From Streptomyces sp. CG1 (GTDB lineage: Bacteria > Actinomycetota > Actinomycetes > Streptomycetales > Streptomycetaceae), in contig NZ_CP163518.1 of assembly GCF_041080625.1 (NCBI RefSeq), forward strand, positions 4,650,001 to 4,714,000: DNA of 64,000 nucleotides, in the 5' to 3' direction. Within the stretch, counting starts at the first letter, position 1, and the number at the start of each line of letters is the position of its first letter. Position numbers and translations under genes: made by a program. The notes beneath the pieces were generated by a model. The model saw only the letters and a list, made by a program, of their open reading frames with translations, searched no databases and was not told the origin of the DNA. Below are positions 18,147 to 26,448 of this stretch, piece by piece.

Positions 18147-19060
18147 GCGCTCCGGTCCAGGCGCCGCCGTCGCTCGAACGGGTGGCGGACGGGGTGTACG
18201 CGTATGAGCAGCCCGGCGGCGGATGGTGCGTGAACAACGCGGGTCTGGTGGTCGGCGAGGACTTCGCGGTCCTCGTCGACACGGCGGCCACCGAGGCCCG
18301 TACCCGGCGGCTGCGCGAGGCCGTCGAGCAGGTGGCGCCCGGCGGGGTGGACTTCGTGGTGAACACCCACTTCCACGGCGATCACACCTTCGGCAACAGC
18401 CAGTTCACCCCTCGGGCGCTGGTCGTCGCCCACACCGGGACCCGGGCGGACAGTGCGGAGGCGGGCCTGCATCTGCGCGGGCTGTGGCCCGGGGTCGAGT
18501 GGGGCGAGACACCGCTCACCCTGCCGTCGCTCACCTTCGAGGACTCGCTGACGCTGCACACGGGCGGCGCGCGGGCCGAGCTGCTCCATGTGGGCCCGGC
18601 GCACACCGCGAACGACGTGGTCGTGTGGGTCCCCGAGCGGGCGGTGCTGTTCACCGGCGACGTCGTGTGGTCGGGGGTCACCCCGTACGTCCTGATGGGC
18701 TCGGTCAGCGGTTCGCTGGAGGCTCTGCGCCGGCTGCGCGCGCTGGGCCCGCGCACCGTGGTCCCGGGCCACGGGCCGGTCGGCGGACCGGAGCTGCTGG
18801 ACTTCACCGAGGCGTACCTACGGCTGCTGGAGCGCCTGGCCGCGGACGGCCTGCGCGACGGTCTGACCCCGCTTCAGGCCGCGGAGCGCGCCGACCTCGG
18901 CGAGTTCGCGGCCCTGATCGACGCCGAGCGTCTGGTGGGCAATCTGCACCGCGCCTACGCCGAGCAGCAGGGTCTGCCCCCGGGCGCCCGGCTCGACGTC
19001 GTGGCGTCCTTCAAGGAGATGGTCGCCTTCCACGGCGGCCTGCCCGCCTGCCACGCCTGA
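18143..19060 (+). CDS. Metallo-beta-lactamase-fold hydrolase
   Basis: 305 aa MBL hydrolase. The metal motif H76-F-H78-G-D80-H81 is in NTHFHGDHTFGN. Later ligands are in VGPAHTANDVVVW, FTGDVVW and VPGHGP. It is most like the group of cyclase/lactonase-type MBL proteins found in polyketide and aromatic catabolic clusters rather than true beta-lactamases. It is translationally coupled (ATGA) to the flavin reductase and so probably co-expressed with the ketoreductase. It may hydrolyse a thioester or lactone intermediate. The substrate is unknown. Confidence 0.88.
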   Translation: MSAPVQAPPSLERVADGVYAYEQPGGGWCVNNAGLVVGEDFAVLVDTAATEARTRRLREAVEQVAPGGVDFVVNTHFHGDHTFGNSQFTPRALVVAHTGTRADSAEAGLHLRGLWPGVEWGETPLTLPSLTFEDSLTLHTGGARAELLHVGPAHTANDVVVWVPERAVLFTGDVVWSGVTPYVLMGSVSGSLEALRRLRALGPRTVVPGHGPVGGPELLDFTEAYLRLLERLAADGLRDGLTPLQAAERADLGEFAALIDAERLVGNLHRAYAEQQGLPPGARLDVVASFKEMVAFHGGLPACHA

Positions 19061-19079
19061 ACCACCCGGACAGCACAAC

Positions 19080-19120
19080 GGGGATGCGCCGGACGATGTA
19101 CGACCGTCCGGCGCATCCCC
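19080..19120. terminator. Bidirectional hairpin terminator
   Basis: A perfect 16-bp stem (19080-19095 with 19105-19120) with a 9-nt loop lies between the convergent MBL and SnoaL-like genes. Confidence 0.85.
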
Positions 19121-19135
19121 GCTCCCCGTCCGGGC

Positions 19136-19600
19136 TCAGCCGGTGTGCACGGGCGGCTCCACGGGGGTGTCGCGGTGGATCACCCGGCGCCTGGTGTAGA
19201 GCGCGCCGTCGCGGCGCACCAGCTCGTCCTCGACGGTGAAGGTCGGCTCGAAGACGACGTTGCCCTCGCGGTCGGTCTGGGTGACGAGCGAGTAGTACGA
19301 CACGTGCAGGGTGTCCTCGTCGACCGGGTCCGGCTCGATCAGCACGTGGTCGAACCAGTGCCGTACCGCGATGTCGCGGTAGCGCGGCAGCGCGGCCCGC
19401 ATCCCCGCGAGCATCTCCTCCCGCCCGCGCTGCACGGCCCCTCCCGCGTGCACGACCTCCCCGTCCTCGGTGAACGTGGCGGCGAACCCCTCGATGTCCA
19501 GCGCGTCGACCCGGCGCATCTGCCGTGCGTAGAACGTCCGGACCTCGGCGTAGACCTCCCCGGAGACCTTCGCATACGTATTGCTGACCGCCTGGGACAC
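19136..19600 (-). CDS. SnoaL-like / NTF2-fold protein
   Basis: 154 aa cone-shaped alpha+beta barrel protein: VRTFYARQMRRVDALDIEGFAATFTEDGEVVH and GREEMLAGMRAALPRY, ending in a conserved RRVIHRDTP strand. This fold includes polyketide cyclases of the SnoaL group and small subunits of ring-hydroxylating dioxygenases. The GTG at 19600 follows GGGGAGA and is preferred to an upstream ATG that would add 34 atypical residues. It lies at the right edge of the tailoring region and probably acts with it. Whether it is a cyclase or a binding subunit is not clear. Confidence 0.8.
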   Translation of the reverse strand: MSQAVSNTYAKVSGEVYAEVRTFYARQMRRVDALDIEGFAATFTEDGEVVHAGGAVQRGREEMLAGMRAALPRYRDIAVRHWFDHVLIEPDPVDEDTLHVSYYSLVTQTDREGNVVFEPTFTVEDELVRRDGALYTRRRVIHRDTPVEPPVHTG

Positions 19601-19713
19601 GGCGTCTCCCCTCACTGACAACGGCCACCCGCCTCCGGCGGCCCGATTACCCCCACGCTGCCCGGTCCCGCTCCAGGCCCACTGGAGCCCCGGTGGGCGC
19701 ATAGCATCCAGGC

Positions 19714-20202
19714 ATGACCAACGTGCTGAATGTCGAAATCGACGCCCTCACCGGCGGCCCCGCGAACCTTCCCCAGTACGCGGGCAAGGCCGTGCTGATC
19801 GTGAACGTGGCCTCCAAGTGCGGCCTGACCCCGCAGTACACCGGCCTGGAGAAGCTCCAGGAGCGGTACGCCGCGCAGGGCTTCACCGTGCTCGGCGTGC
19901 CCTGCAACCAGTTCCTCGGACAGGAGCCCGGCTCCGCCGAGGAGATCGCGGAGTTCTGCTCGGCGACGTACGGCGTGTCCTTCCCGCTCACCGAGAAGAT
20001 CGAGGTGAACGGTCAGGCGCGGCACCCGCTGTACGAGCGGCTCGTCGGGTTCGCCGACGGCGAGGGGCACAGCGGTGACATCCGCTGGAACTTCGAGAAA
20101 TTCCTGATCGGCCGGGACGGCACGGTCGTCGCCCGGTTCTCGCCGCAGACCGAGCCGGAGTCCGCCGAGGTCGTGGCGGCCATCGAGGGCCAGCTGGCCT
20201 GA
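19714..20202 (+). CDS. Glutathione-peroxidase-family thiol peroxidase
   Basis: 162 aa peroxidase reducing hydroperoxides. The peroxidatic Cys36 is in ASKCGLTPQY, Gln66 in PCNQF and Trp125 in WNFEKF, making the Cys-Gln-Trp catalytic set. Actinobacteria lack glutathione, so reduction is likely through thioredoxin. Length is normal. It is divergent from the SnoaL-like gene and lies just upstream of a MerR regulator, whose operator starts 8 bp past its stop. It marks the start of what looks like conserved chromosomal core. Confidence 0.93.
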   Translation: MTNVLNVEIDALTGGPANLPQYAGKAVLIVNVASKCGLTPQYTGLEKLQERYAAQGFTVLGVPCNQFLGQEPGSAEEIAEFCSATYGVSFPLTEKIEVNGQARHPLYERLVGFADGEGHSGDIRWNFEKFLIGRDGTVVARFSPQTEPESAEVVAAIEGQLA

Positions 20203-20209
20203 GCGGCGC

Positions 20210-20232
20210 TTGACCTTGCCCCTGGGGCAGGG
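20210..20232 (+). promoter_or_regulatory. MerR-type promoter/operator
   Basis: A TTGACC -35-like box (20210-20215) runs into a dyad centred on T20223, with 9-bp arms and one mismatch (CCTTGCCCC T GGGGCAGGG). This matches the layout of MerR-family operators set in an over-long spacer. The site lies 60 bp upstream of the MerR gene start, suggesting autoregulation. Confidence 0.65.
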
Positions 20233-20291
20233 CCGAGCCTCCCTGTCACCGGGCGGGGACAAGGATCCGCCCGGTGACGGAGGATGGCATC

Positions 20292-21140
20292 GTGGACGAC
20301 GACCTGCTCACCATCGGCGCGTTCGCCGCGCGGGCCCGGCTGTCGGCCAAGGCGCTGCGCCTGTACGACCGGCTCGGCCTGCTTACGCCGGCGCAGGTCG
20401 ACGACACCAGCGGCTACCGCTACTACCGCGCCGGCCAGGTCGAGCGTGCCCGGCTGGTGGCTCTGCTGCGGCAGTTGGACATGCCGCTGGCCCGGATCGC
20501 CGAGGTGCTCGGGGCCGAGGGCCCCGAGGCCGCCGACCGGCTCGCCGCCTACTGGGCGGACGTGGAGATCCGGGTGGCCGGGCAGCGGACGCTCGCCGAG
20601 TACCTCCGTGGACGGCTGTCGGGGAGGAGCTCCGAGATGTACGAGAAGTTCGTGATCGAGACCGTGGACGTACCGGTGCAGGTGGTGATCACCGAGTCGC
20701 GGCACACGCTGGCGGACGAGCTGCCGACGTGGATCGGGGCGTCGCTGGACCGGCTGACGGCCGCGGCGCGGGAGTGCGGGGGCGTCACGGGCGCGCCGTT
20801 CGTGGTGTACCACTCCGAGGTGTCGATGGAGAGCGACGGCCCGGCCGAGTCCTGTGTGCCGGTGGCCGACGAGGCGGCGGCCCGGGCGTGGGCCGCCGAG
20901 CGCGGGCGGGCGTGGGAGACGGCGGTACGGGTGGAGCCGGCGACCCGGCTGGCGTACACCCGGATCACCAAGGCCCAGGTGGCGCACCCGCAGATCCTGG
21001 CCGCCTTCGAGGCGGTGGAGCAGTGGATGGCGGGCGAGGGCCTGGAGATGGCCGGTCCCTGCCGCGAGATCTACTTCGCGGACTGGGACGCGGCGGGCCC
21101 GCAGGACGCGGTGTGCGACGTGGCGTTCCCGGTGCGGTGA
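20292..21140 (+). CDS. MerR-family transcriptional regulator with GyrI-like effector domain
   Basis: 282 aa regulator from GTG 20292, which has a GGAGG site 8 nt upstream; another GTG at 20274 is possible. The N-terminal winged helix has IGAFAARARLSAKALRLYDRLGLL and SGYRYYRAGQVERARLV, a coiled dimerisation helix follows, and the C-terminal 160 residues resemble the GyrI/SOUL-like small-molecule-binding domain of BmrR-type regulators. The dyad at 20214-20232 is its likely own operator. Any other target is unknown; no transporter is adjacent. Confidence 0.9.
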   Translation: MDDDLLTIGAFAARARLSAKALRLYDRLGLLTPAQVDDTSGYRYYRAGQVERARLVALLRQLDMPLARIAEVLGAEGPEAADRLAAYWADVEIRVAGQRTLAEYLRGRLSGRSSEMYEKFVIETVDVPVQVVITESRHTLADELPTWIGASLDRLTAAARECGGVTGAPFVVYHSEVSMESDGPAESCVPVADEAAARAWAAERGRAWETAVRVEPATRLAYTRITKAQVAHPQILAAFEAVEQWMAGEGLEMAGPCREIYFADWDAAGPQDAVCDVAFPVR

Positions 21141-21153
21141 CCCACGCACGGCC

Positions 21154-21193
21154 GAGCCCTCTCGGCAAGGACGGCGACTGGTCGAGAGGGCTC
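21154..21193. terminator. Hairpin terminator between MerR and DUF397 genes
   Basis: An 11-bp inverted repeat (GAGCCCTCTCG at 21154-21164 with 21183-21193) has an 18-nt loop. It lies between convergent genes. Confidence 0.55.
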
Positions 21194-21260
21194 TTCTGGT
21201 GGTGCTTGTGAAGTTGTGTTCGTCGAGGGTTCTTTACGGACGAAGGTCAGGGAGAACCCC

Positions 21261-21452
21261 CTAGGCCTTGACCGAGGTGACGAAGGCGTTCCACGCGTCG
21301 GCGGGGAAGGCCAGGGTCGGGCCCTCGGTGACCTTGGAGTCGCGGACGGCGAGTTCGGCGGCGGTGGGCGACTTGACCTCGACGCAGGCGCCGTTGCCCG
21401 CGGAATAGGAGGACTTCATCCACGTCTCCGAAGCGCCCTGAATCAGTGCCAT
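21261..21452 (-). CDS. DUF397 small protein (partner of the adjacent XRE regulator)
   Basis: 63 aa DUF397 protein with the family pattern WMKSSYSAGNGACVEV and the later VRDSK. ATG 21452 has AGGAG at good spacing; an in-frame GTG lies two codons earlier. DUF397 proteins are encoded beside XRE/DUF5753 regulators and are thought to be their small modulators. It is 189 bp downstream of the XRE gene at 21642 on the same strand. From memory, the equivalent S. coelicolor pair (SCO4441/SCO4442, called Scr1/Scr2) affects antibiotic production. Confidence 0.9.
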   Translation of the reverse strand: MALIQGASETWMKSSYSAGNGACVEVKSPTAAELAVRDSKVTEGPTLAFPADAWNAFVTSVKA

Positions 21453-21641
21453 GTCCACTCCTGTTGCGAGTTGCGGTAGTGCGGTTCACGCCAACCTTGT
21501 CGTCTGATTGGCGTGATCGACGCTACCTGGCAACTGCCTCCGCTGGAGTAGTCGTTCACTCAACCGGATGGCATATTCCAGAGGGGCCTTCCGCTGAGGC
21601 GGACTGACGGTGTACGATCCGGCGCCCTCCGCGACAGGGGC

Positions 21642-22499
21642 TCATTCCGCGTAGTCCTTGGCCACCTTCGCAATGAATTGCCGGGATTGCTCCACATTGA
21701 GGGACTGTGCCCGCAGATGCTCGTACATCACGGCGTACTTCTGTACGTCCTGGGCCTTCTCCAGGTACAGATCGCTGGTGACGCCCTCGAGGTACACCAC
21801 GCTGGAGTCGGCCGCGTCGGTGAACTCCAGGATCGCGTACTGGCCGTTGAGACCGGGATGGGCCCCCACCTCGAACGGCAGCACCTGCACGGTGACATGC
21901 GGCAGCTGGGACATCTCGATGAGATGGTCCAGCTGTTCGCGCATCACCAGCTTGCTGCCGACGACCCGGCGCAGCGCCGCCTCGTCGAGCACCACCCACA
22001 GCCGGAGCGGGTTGCTCTCGGCGGTGATACGTTCCTGTCGGCGCATGCGCACCTGCACACGCTTCTCGATCTCGTTCGTCGACGTCTCCGGCAGCGCGCC
22101 CTGCACCAGGGCCTCCGCGTAGTCGTGGGTCTGCAACAGACCGGTCACCAGCTGGGGTTCGTACACCCGCAGCGACTCGGCGTCGGTCTCCAGCCCGATG
22201 TACACGCTGTAAGGGATGTCCCCGAAGGTGTGCCACCACCCCTGCTGCCGCGAGTCCCGGGCCATCTCCATCAGCGAGTCGACGATCCGCTGGTCCTCGA
22301 CCTCGTAGACGCCACACAGATCTCGCACATCGCGCTGGCTGATACTTCTGCGGCCGTTCTCCAGCCGGCTGATCTTCGACTGCGACACGAGCAGCCGTTC
22401 CGCCACTTCTTCGGCCGTCATGCCCTTGAGCTCGCGGAGCCTGCGCAGCTCCTGGCCCAGCCGGCGTCGCCTGACGGTGGGATTGACATTGGACGCCAC
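21642..22499 (-). CDS. XRE-family regulator with C-terminal DUF5753
   Basis: 285 aa DNA-binding protein. The N-terminal helix-turn-helix is GMTAEEVAERLLVSQSKISRLENG. The C-terminal DUF5753 domain has the characteristic YEPQLVTGLLQTHDYA, RVQVRMRRQERI and LPFEVGAHPGLNG. GTG 22499 (reading MASNVNPTVRRR) has GGAGG upstream. A GTG at 22538 would add 13 residues and a rare TTA second codon, and is less likely. It pairs with the DUF397 gene downstream. The target is unknown; a role in secondary metabolism is suggested by literature on the S. coelicolor counterpart, recalled from memory. Confidence 0.92.
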   Translation of the reverse strand: MASNVNPTVRRRRLGQELRRLRELKGMTAEEVAERLLVSQSKISRLENGRRSISQRDVRDLCGVYEVEDQRIVDSLMEMARDSRQQGWWHTFGDIPYSVYIGLETDAESLRVYEPQLVTGLLQTHDYAEALVQGALPETSTNEIEKRVQVRMRRQERITAESNPLRLWVVLDEAALRRVVGSKLVMREQLDHLIEMSQLPHVTVQVLPFEVGAHPGLNGQYAILEFTDAADSSVVYLEGVTSDLYLEKAQDVQKYAVMYEHLRAQSLNVEQSRQFIAKVAKDYAE

Positions 22500-22776
22500 G
22501 GGACGTGCACCTCCGGCTGCCTGCCTGTTGCTTAACACTTTCCGTATCTGCTGTTGAGCAGACTGCCACCAAGGTGCTTTCTACCGCTGGGAAACGATGG
22601 ATATGCGGCGCGTACGCGTCAGTTCGCCATGGAGCGCCACCCGATGGGGTGCCATGGACGCAGTCGAGCGGGACGGCGAGACCACAGGGATCTCACCGCC
22701 CCGCTCTGACCAGCGGCTCCCGAACCGGGTCTGGGGGACCGGGGTGAGGGCCCGTCGGACAGGCCCTACGGCTAGC
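22500..22776. other. Non-coding gap between two leftward genes
   Basis: A 277-bp stretch upstream of the XRE gene and downstream of the GPP34 gene. No convincing coding frame or strong hairpin is seen. It should hold the XRE promoter. A tRNA-like A-box string near 22771 is incidental. Confidence 0.5.
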
Positions 22777-23532
22777 TCAGTGGGCTACGGCGCGTGCCAT
22801 GGATCCGCGGTGCGGCTGCATCGGAACCCCGCGTGCGGGTTCCGCCGCGGACCGGGCGGTGGCCGCGCCCTGCCGGCCGGTGGCGGCCGGGCCCCGGCGC
22901 GGCTGCGCGACCGCACCGTTCTGCACGTCCATCACGGCATGCGCGACAAGGCCACCCATGGGGTCGTGCCGGATGAGATCCCGCAACCGGGAACGGGAGG
23001 ACCGTCCCTCGTTCCCCGGATACAGGTGCTTGCCGAGTCCGACGGCGTGCGCCAGGGCGGCGAGCGCCGCGGTCCGCGGGTCCGGCGGTACGCCGGTGCG
23101 GATCGCGGAATCCAGCCGGTTTCGGATCTCCCGGCTGATGGCGGTGTCCGTCGCCTGATAGCGCGTGGTCGGCAGCACCCCACACATCTGCCCCGGCACG
23201 GCGGCGACCATGCCGCACCGCTCCAGATGCGAGAGGTAGACCTGCCTGAGCCCCAACCGGGGCCCGCCGATCCAGTGGACGGCCCGTACCGGAGCGCCGC
23301 GCCTTCGCAGCAACTCCAACGCACAGTCCAGAGTCGGATCTCCTGTCGGCCGTGGCACCACCACGGCGATACGATCCCCGTCTGGGGCTATCCGTCCGGC
23401 CAGCGCCAGCTCCACTAGCTGTGCACCGGCCAGACCGAGGTCGAGCGACTGCGGCTGTGCAGTGGTACCCGTGGCCGGGTCCAGTGCCAGCAGCAGAAGC
23501 TCCTCCGGAATTGTTCTGCGGCTCCTGCCCAT
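22777..23532 (-). CDS. GPP34 (GOLPH3/Vps74-like) phosphoprotein family
   Basis: 251 aa member of the GPP34 family. The N-terminus TIPEELLLLALDPATG is the hallmark, followed by LGLAGAQLVELALAGRI and the helical repeats YLSHLERCGMV and SAIRTGV. Eukaryotic relatives bind phosphoinositides at the Golgi; streptomycete copies are numerous and of unknown role. The last 40 residues are low-complexity (A, R, P). It is divergent from the carboxypeptidase gene, with a perfect inverted repeat between them. Confidence 0.9.
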   Translation of the reverse strand: MGRSRRTIPEELLLLALDPATGTTAQPQSLDLGLAGAQLVELALAGRIAPDGDRIAVVVPRPTGDPTLDCALELLRRRGAPVRAVHWIGGPRLGLRQVYLSHLERCGMVAAVPGQMCGVLPTTRYQATDTAISREIRNRLDSAIRTGVPPDPRTAALAALAHAVGLGKHLYPGNEGRSSRSRLRDLIRHDPMGGLVAHAVMDVQNGAVAQPRRGPAATGRQGAATARSAAEPARGVPMQPHRGSMARAVAH

Positions 23533-23598
23533 CCATGCCTCCCCGCGTGGATGAATGACAGGGTGACCCCTCTCACATCGGTCTGTCGAGGGTGCGTG

Positions 23599-23620
23599 AC
23601 CGGTTCGTGAGGGAACCGGT
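23599..23620. promoter_or_regulatory. Perfect 8-bp inverted repeat in a divergent promoter region
   Basis: ACCGGTTC and GAACCGGT are separated by 6 nt between the GPP34 and carboxypeptidase genes. It is well placed to control one or both. No regulator is identified. Confidence 0.5.
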
Positions 23621-23728
23621 AGGTATGTCGTTCTCGTCTACCGCAGGGGCCAGGCCCTCACACAGGACACTGGTACATGGTTCGGACAGGGCGCGCGCGT
23701 GGGCGTGCGGCGCATGGAGGAGGCATCG

Positions 23729-26230
23729 GTGGCGGGCGAGTCCCCCGACAGGTCGAAGCAGCGCGAGTCGTCGGCGGAACCGACGTCGGGGAGCGCGGGT
23801 CCGGTTCCAGAAACGCGCGATCCGCGGCTCGCGGTCGCCCGGCAAAAGGATTCCGCGACGAAGATCCTCTCGATACCTGACGCGCCGAAGCCGGACTCCG
23901 AGGAAACCCCGGCGGAGGACACGGCCCTCCGCGAGGCGGTCTCCGCCTGGGTCCGCACCGCCGCCCCCGCAAACAACTCCAACACACCTGCAAACACCCC
24001 ACCGACAAACCCGACGGCCACCGCCGACACGGAGACCGAGGCGGAAACGGCCGGAGCGCAGAACGGCACGACCGAGAAGGGGAAACCCGACCCGGAGCCC
24101 AGGGAAGCGAACGCGGAGGCCGAGGCCGAGGCCGGAGCGAAGTCAGAGTCTGCGGGGGCTGAGGCCGACGTGGACGTGAAGGCTGCGGGGGCGAGGGCCG
24201 ACGTGGAGGCGAAGGCTGCGGGAGCTGAGGCCGACGCGGACGCGAAGGCCAACGCGGGCGCCGGTGCGAAGACGGACGGCGACAGCGAGACGGCCGACGC
24301 CGACGCGAAGGCAGAGGCGGAGGCGAAGGCTGACGCGGCCGCGCAGGCGGGCAGTGGCACCAGCGCGGAGGCCGGCACGAAGGCCGACGCGGCCGACGAC
24401 GCGGACACTGACGCCGGCGCGAAGGCCGACGCGGCCGACGAGACGGCAGACGCGAAGGCAGAGGCGGACTCCAAGGCCGACGTCGAGTCGGAGAGCGAGG
24501 ACCGGCCCGAGGACGCCGACGGTGGGGACGCCCCACAGGGGCCACCCGCAGCCGACAACGAGAGCCGCACGGGTGGTGCGGGTGGGAGCACGGGCGCCGA
24601 AGGCGAAGCCGAGGCGAACGCGCCACGTGCCGAAGCGCCGCAGGCACCCCGTGCGGGTGGGAGCACCGGCGCCGAAGGCGAAGCCGAGGCGGACGAGCCG
24701 CACGCCGAGGCTGGTGCCGTCGATCAGCCCACCGCCGTCTTCAAAGCCCTCAAGCCCAAGCAGGTCGATCAGCCGACGACCATGCTCAAGCTCGGCGGCA
24801 AGCCCAAGCCCAGGACCCCCGAGTCCGACTCCGAGCGCACCAGCAAGTTCGTCGCGCTCAAGAACGACATGGCGTCGGCCGCCAAGCCGGACGTCACCAC
24901 CCCCGTCCCCCACGTCGGCCCCGAGCGCACCACCCAGCAGCCGCTCCCCCCGAAGCCCCCGCTGGACCTCCTGGCGGAGCTGACGAACACGCCCCCGCCC
25001 CCGGAGACCGCGGTCCGTACGATCGTGCGCCGGGTCAAGATCTGGACCCCCCTGGCCCTGCTCCTGGTGGTCATCTTCGCCGTCGTACAGGCGGTGCGCC
25101 CGCTGCCGTCCCCCACCCTCGTGCTCTCCGGCAAGGACAGCTACACGTTCGACGGCGGCCAGGCGAACCTGCCCTGGCCGGGCGAGGGCCAGGGCTGGAT
25201 GGACGTCGACGGCATCGGCACGATGGGCACCTTCGGCAAGCAGACGCCCGTGGCCATCGGCTCGGTCGCCAAGACCATGACCTCGTACATCATCCTCCGG
25301 GACCACCCGCTCAAGCCGGGTCAGGAAGGCCCGAGGATCAAGGTGGACCCGCAGGCCGAGAGGGAGGGCGGCTACGACAAGCACGGCGGCGAGTCCACCC
25401 TCAACACCATCAAGGCCGGTCAGTACCTCACCGAGAAGCAGGCCCTGTCGGCCGTCATGATCCCCTCCGCCAACAACATCGCGCGGCTGCTCGCGCGCTG
25501 GGACGCGGGCTCGGAGGCGGCGTTCGTCGAGAAGATGAACGCCACCGCCAAGGAACTGGGGATGACCGACACGACGTACACCGATCCCTCGGGCCTGAAG
25601 GAGACCACCGTCTCCACGGCCGCGGACCAGGTGAAGCTCGGCCACAACGTCGTCAAGAACCCGGCCCTGGTCGCCATCACCAGCGCGGCCAGCTGGACGG
25701 ACCCCTCCGGCCGCAACTGGCCCAACGTCAACCAGCTGCCGTACCTCATCGGCGCGATCGGCATCAAGACCGGCAGCACCACCGCGGCCGGCGGCAACCT
25801 GCTCTTCGCCTCCCGCAAGACGGTCGGCGGGCAGACGGTGACGATCGTCGGCGCGATCCTCGGCCAGCACAAGCCGTACATCATCGAGACGGTCAACGCG
25901 GTCAGCAAGACCGCGCTGCTCGCCGCCCAGAACGAGCTGACCTCGGCGAACATCCTGAAGAAGGGCGACGTGGTCGGCTATGTGGACGACCAGCTCGGCG
26001 GCAGCACCCCGATCGTGGTCACCAAGGACGTCACCGCGGTCGGCTGGTCGGGCCTGAAGGTGAAGCTGTCCTTCACCTCCGGCACCGTCCCGCACACCGC
26101 GACGGCCGGCACCACCGTGGGCTCGCTCACCGTGGGTGACGGTTCGGGCGGCGCCGTCAAGGTCCCGGTGGCCCTGCAGAAGGACCTGTCCGAGCCCGGC
26201 TTCGGCGCCAAGCTGACCCGTCTCGGCTGA
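23729..26230 (+). CDS. D-alanyl-D-alanine carboxypeptidase (S11) with long acidic low-complexity N-terminal arm
   Basis: 833 aa penicillin-binding protein that trims the terminal D-Ala of peptidoglycan stem peptides. The extracellular C-terminal half has the S11 motifs Ser512-Val-Ala-Lys515, Ser580-Ala-Asn and Lys680-Thr-Gly. It is preceded by one membrane helix at about 437-457 (WTPLALLLVVIFAVVQAV) after basic residues. The first 430 residues are therefore cytoplasmic and extremely rich in Ala, Glu, Asp and Lys, with repeating EAKAD-like units. GTG 23729 has GGAGGAGG upstream; ATG 23714 and GTG 23699 are alternatives. Ordinary DacA proteins lack such an arm. It may be a spacer, a phosphorylation platform or a partner-binding region. 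Confidence 0.92.
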   Translation: MAGESPDRSKQRESSAEPTSGSAGPVPETRDPRLAVARQKDSATKILSIPDAPKPDSEETPAEDTALREAVSAWVRTAAPANNSNTPANTPPTNPTATADTETEAETAGAQNGTTEKGKPDPEPREANAEAEAEAGAKSESAGAEADVDVKAAGARADVEAKAAGAEADADAKANAGAGAKTDGDSETADADAKAEAEAKADAAAQAGSGTSAEAGTKADAADDADTDAGAKADAADETADAKAEADSKADVESESEDRPEDADGGDAPQGPPAADNESRTGGAGGSTGAEGEAEANAPRAEAPQAPRAGGSTGAEGEAEADEPHAEAGAVDQPTAVFKALKPKQVDQPTTMLKLGGKPKPRTPESDSERTSKFVALKNDMASAAKPDVTTPVPHVGPERTTQQPLPPKPPLDLLAELTNTPPPPETAVRTIVRRVKIWTPLALLLVVIFAVVQAVRPLPSPTLVLSGKDSYTFDGGQANLPWPGEGQGWMDVDGIGTMGTFGKQTPVAIGSVAKTMTSYIILRDHPLKPGQEGPRIKVDPQAEREGGYDKHGGESTLNTIKAGQYLTEKQALSAVMIPSANNIARLLARWDAGSEAAFVEKMNATAKELGMTDTTYTDPSGLKETTVSTAADQVKLGHNVVKNPALVAITSAASWTDPSGRNWPNVNQLPYLIGAIGIKTGSTTAAGGNLLFASRKTVGGQTVTIVGAILGQHKPYIIETVNAVSKTALLAAQNELTSANILKKGDVVGYVDDQLGGSTPIVVTKDVTAVGWSGLKVKLSFTSGTVPHTATAGTTVGSLTVGDGSGGAVKVPVALQKDLSEPGFGAKLTRLG
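24576..24699 (+). repeat. In-frame direct repeat inside the carboxypeptidase arm
   Basis: A unit of about 49 bp at 24576-24624 recurs at 24651-24699 with about three mismatches and a period of exactly 75 bp (25 codons). It encodes two GGSTGAEGEAEA blocks. Upstream, 24100-24480 holds shorter degenerate repeats encoding EAKAD-like units. Such tracts are prone to slippage, so arm length probably varies between strains. Confidence 0.8.
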
Positions 26231-26266
26231 TCGCACCACGCCCTGTCCGCCCCGCGCACCCCGTAG

Positions 26267-26293
26267 GCGGAGGCCCCACCCTCGGGCCTCCGC
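26267..26293 (+). terminator. Hairpin terminator after the carboxypeptidase gene
   Basis: A perfect 10-bp stem (GCGGAGGCCC at 26267-26276 with 26284-26293) and 7-nt loop start 36 bp past the stop. Confidence 0.65.
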
Positions 26294-26448
26294 GCTCCGC
26301 TGAGCACGGTCGCGCTCCCGACACCGGCTGAGGCGTCCCGGAGGCGAGCCGCGCCACAAAAAGGCGCGCGTGCTAGCGTCACGAATCGGGGCAGGTCGCC
26401 GGTCACGGGACTGGGCCGCGAACTGGACGGGAAGCGGCCGGGAACACC

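Noticed and set aside
22765..22785. String GGCTAGCTCAGTGGGCTA resembling a tRNA D-arm
   Set aside because: No acceptor, anticodon or T-arm pairing around it, and it straddles the end of the GPP34 gene.
24100..24520. CRISPR-like or mobile repeat array
   Set aside because: Repeats are short, in frame and encode a low-complexity protein arm; no constant repeat/unique spacer pattern.
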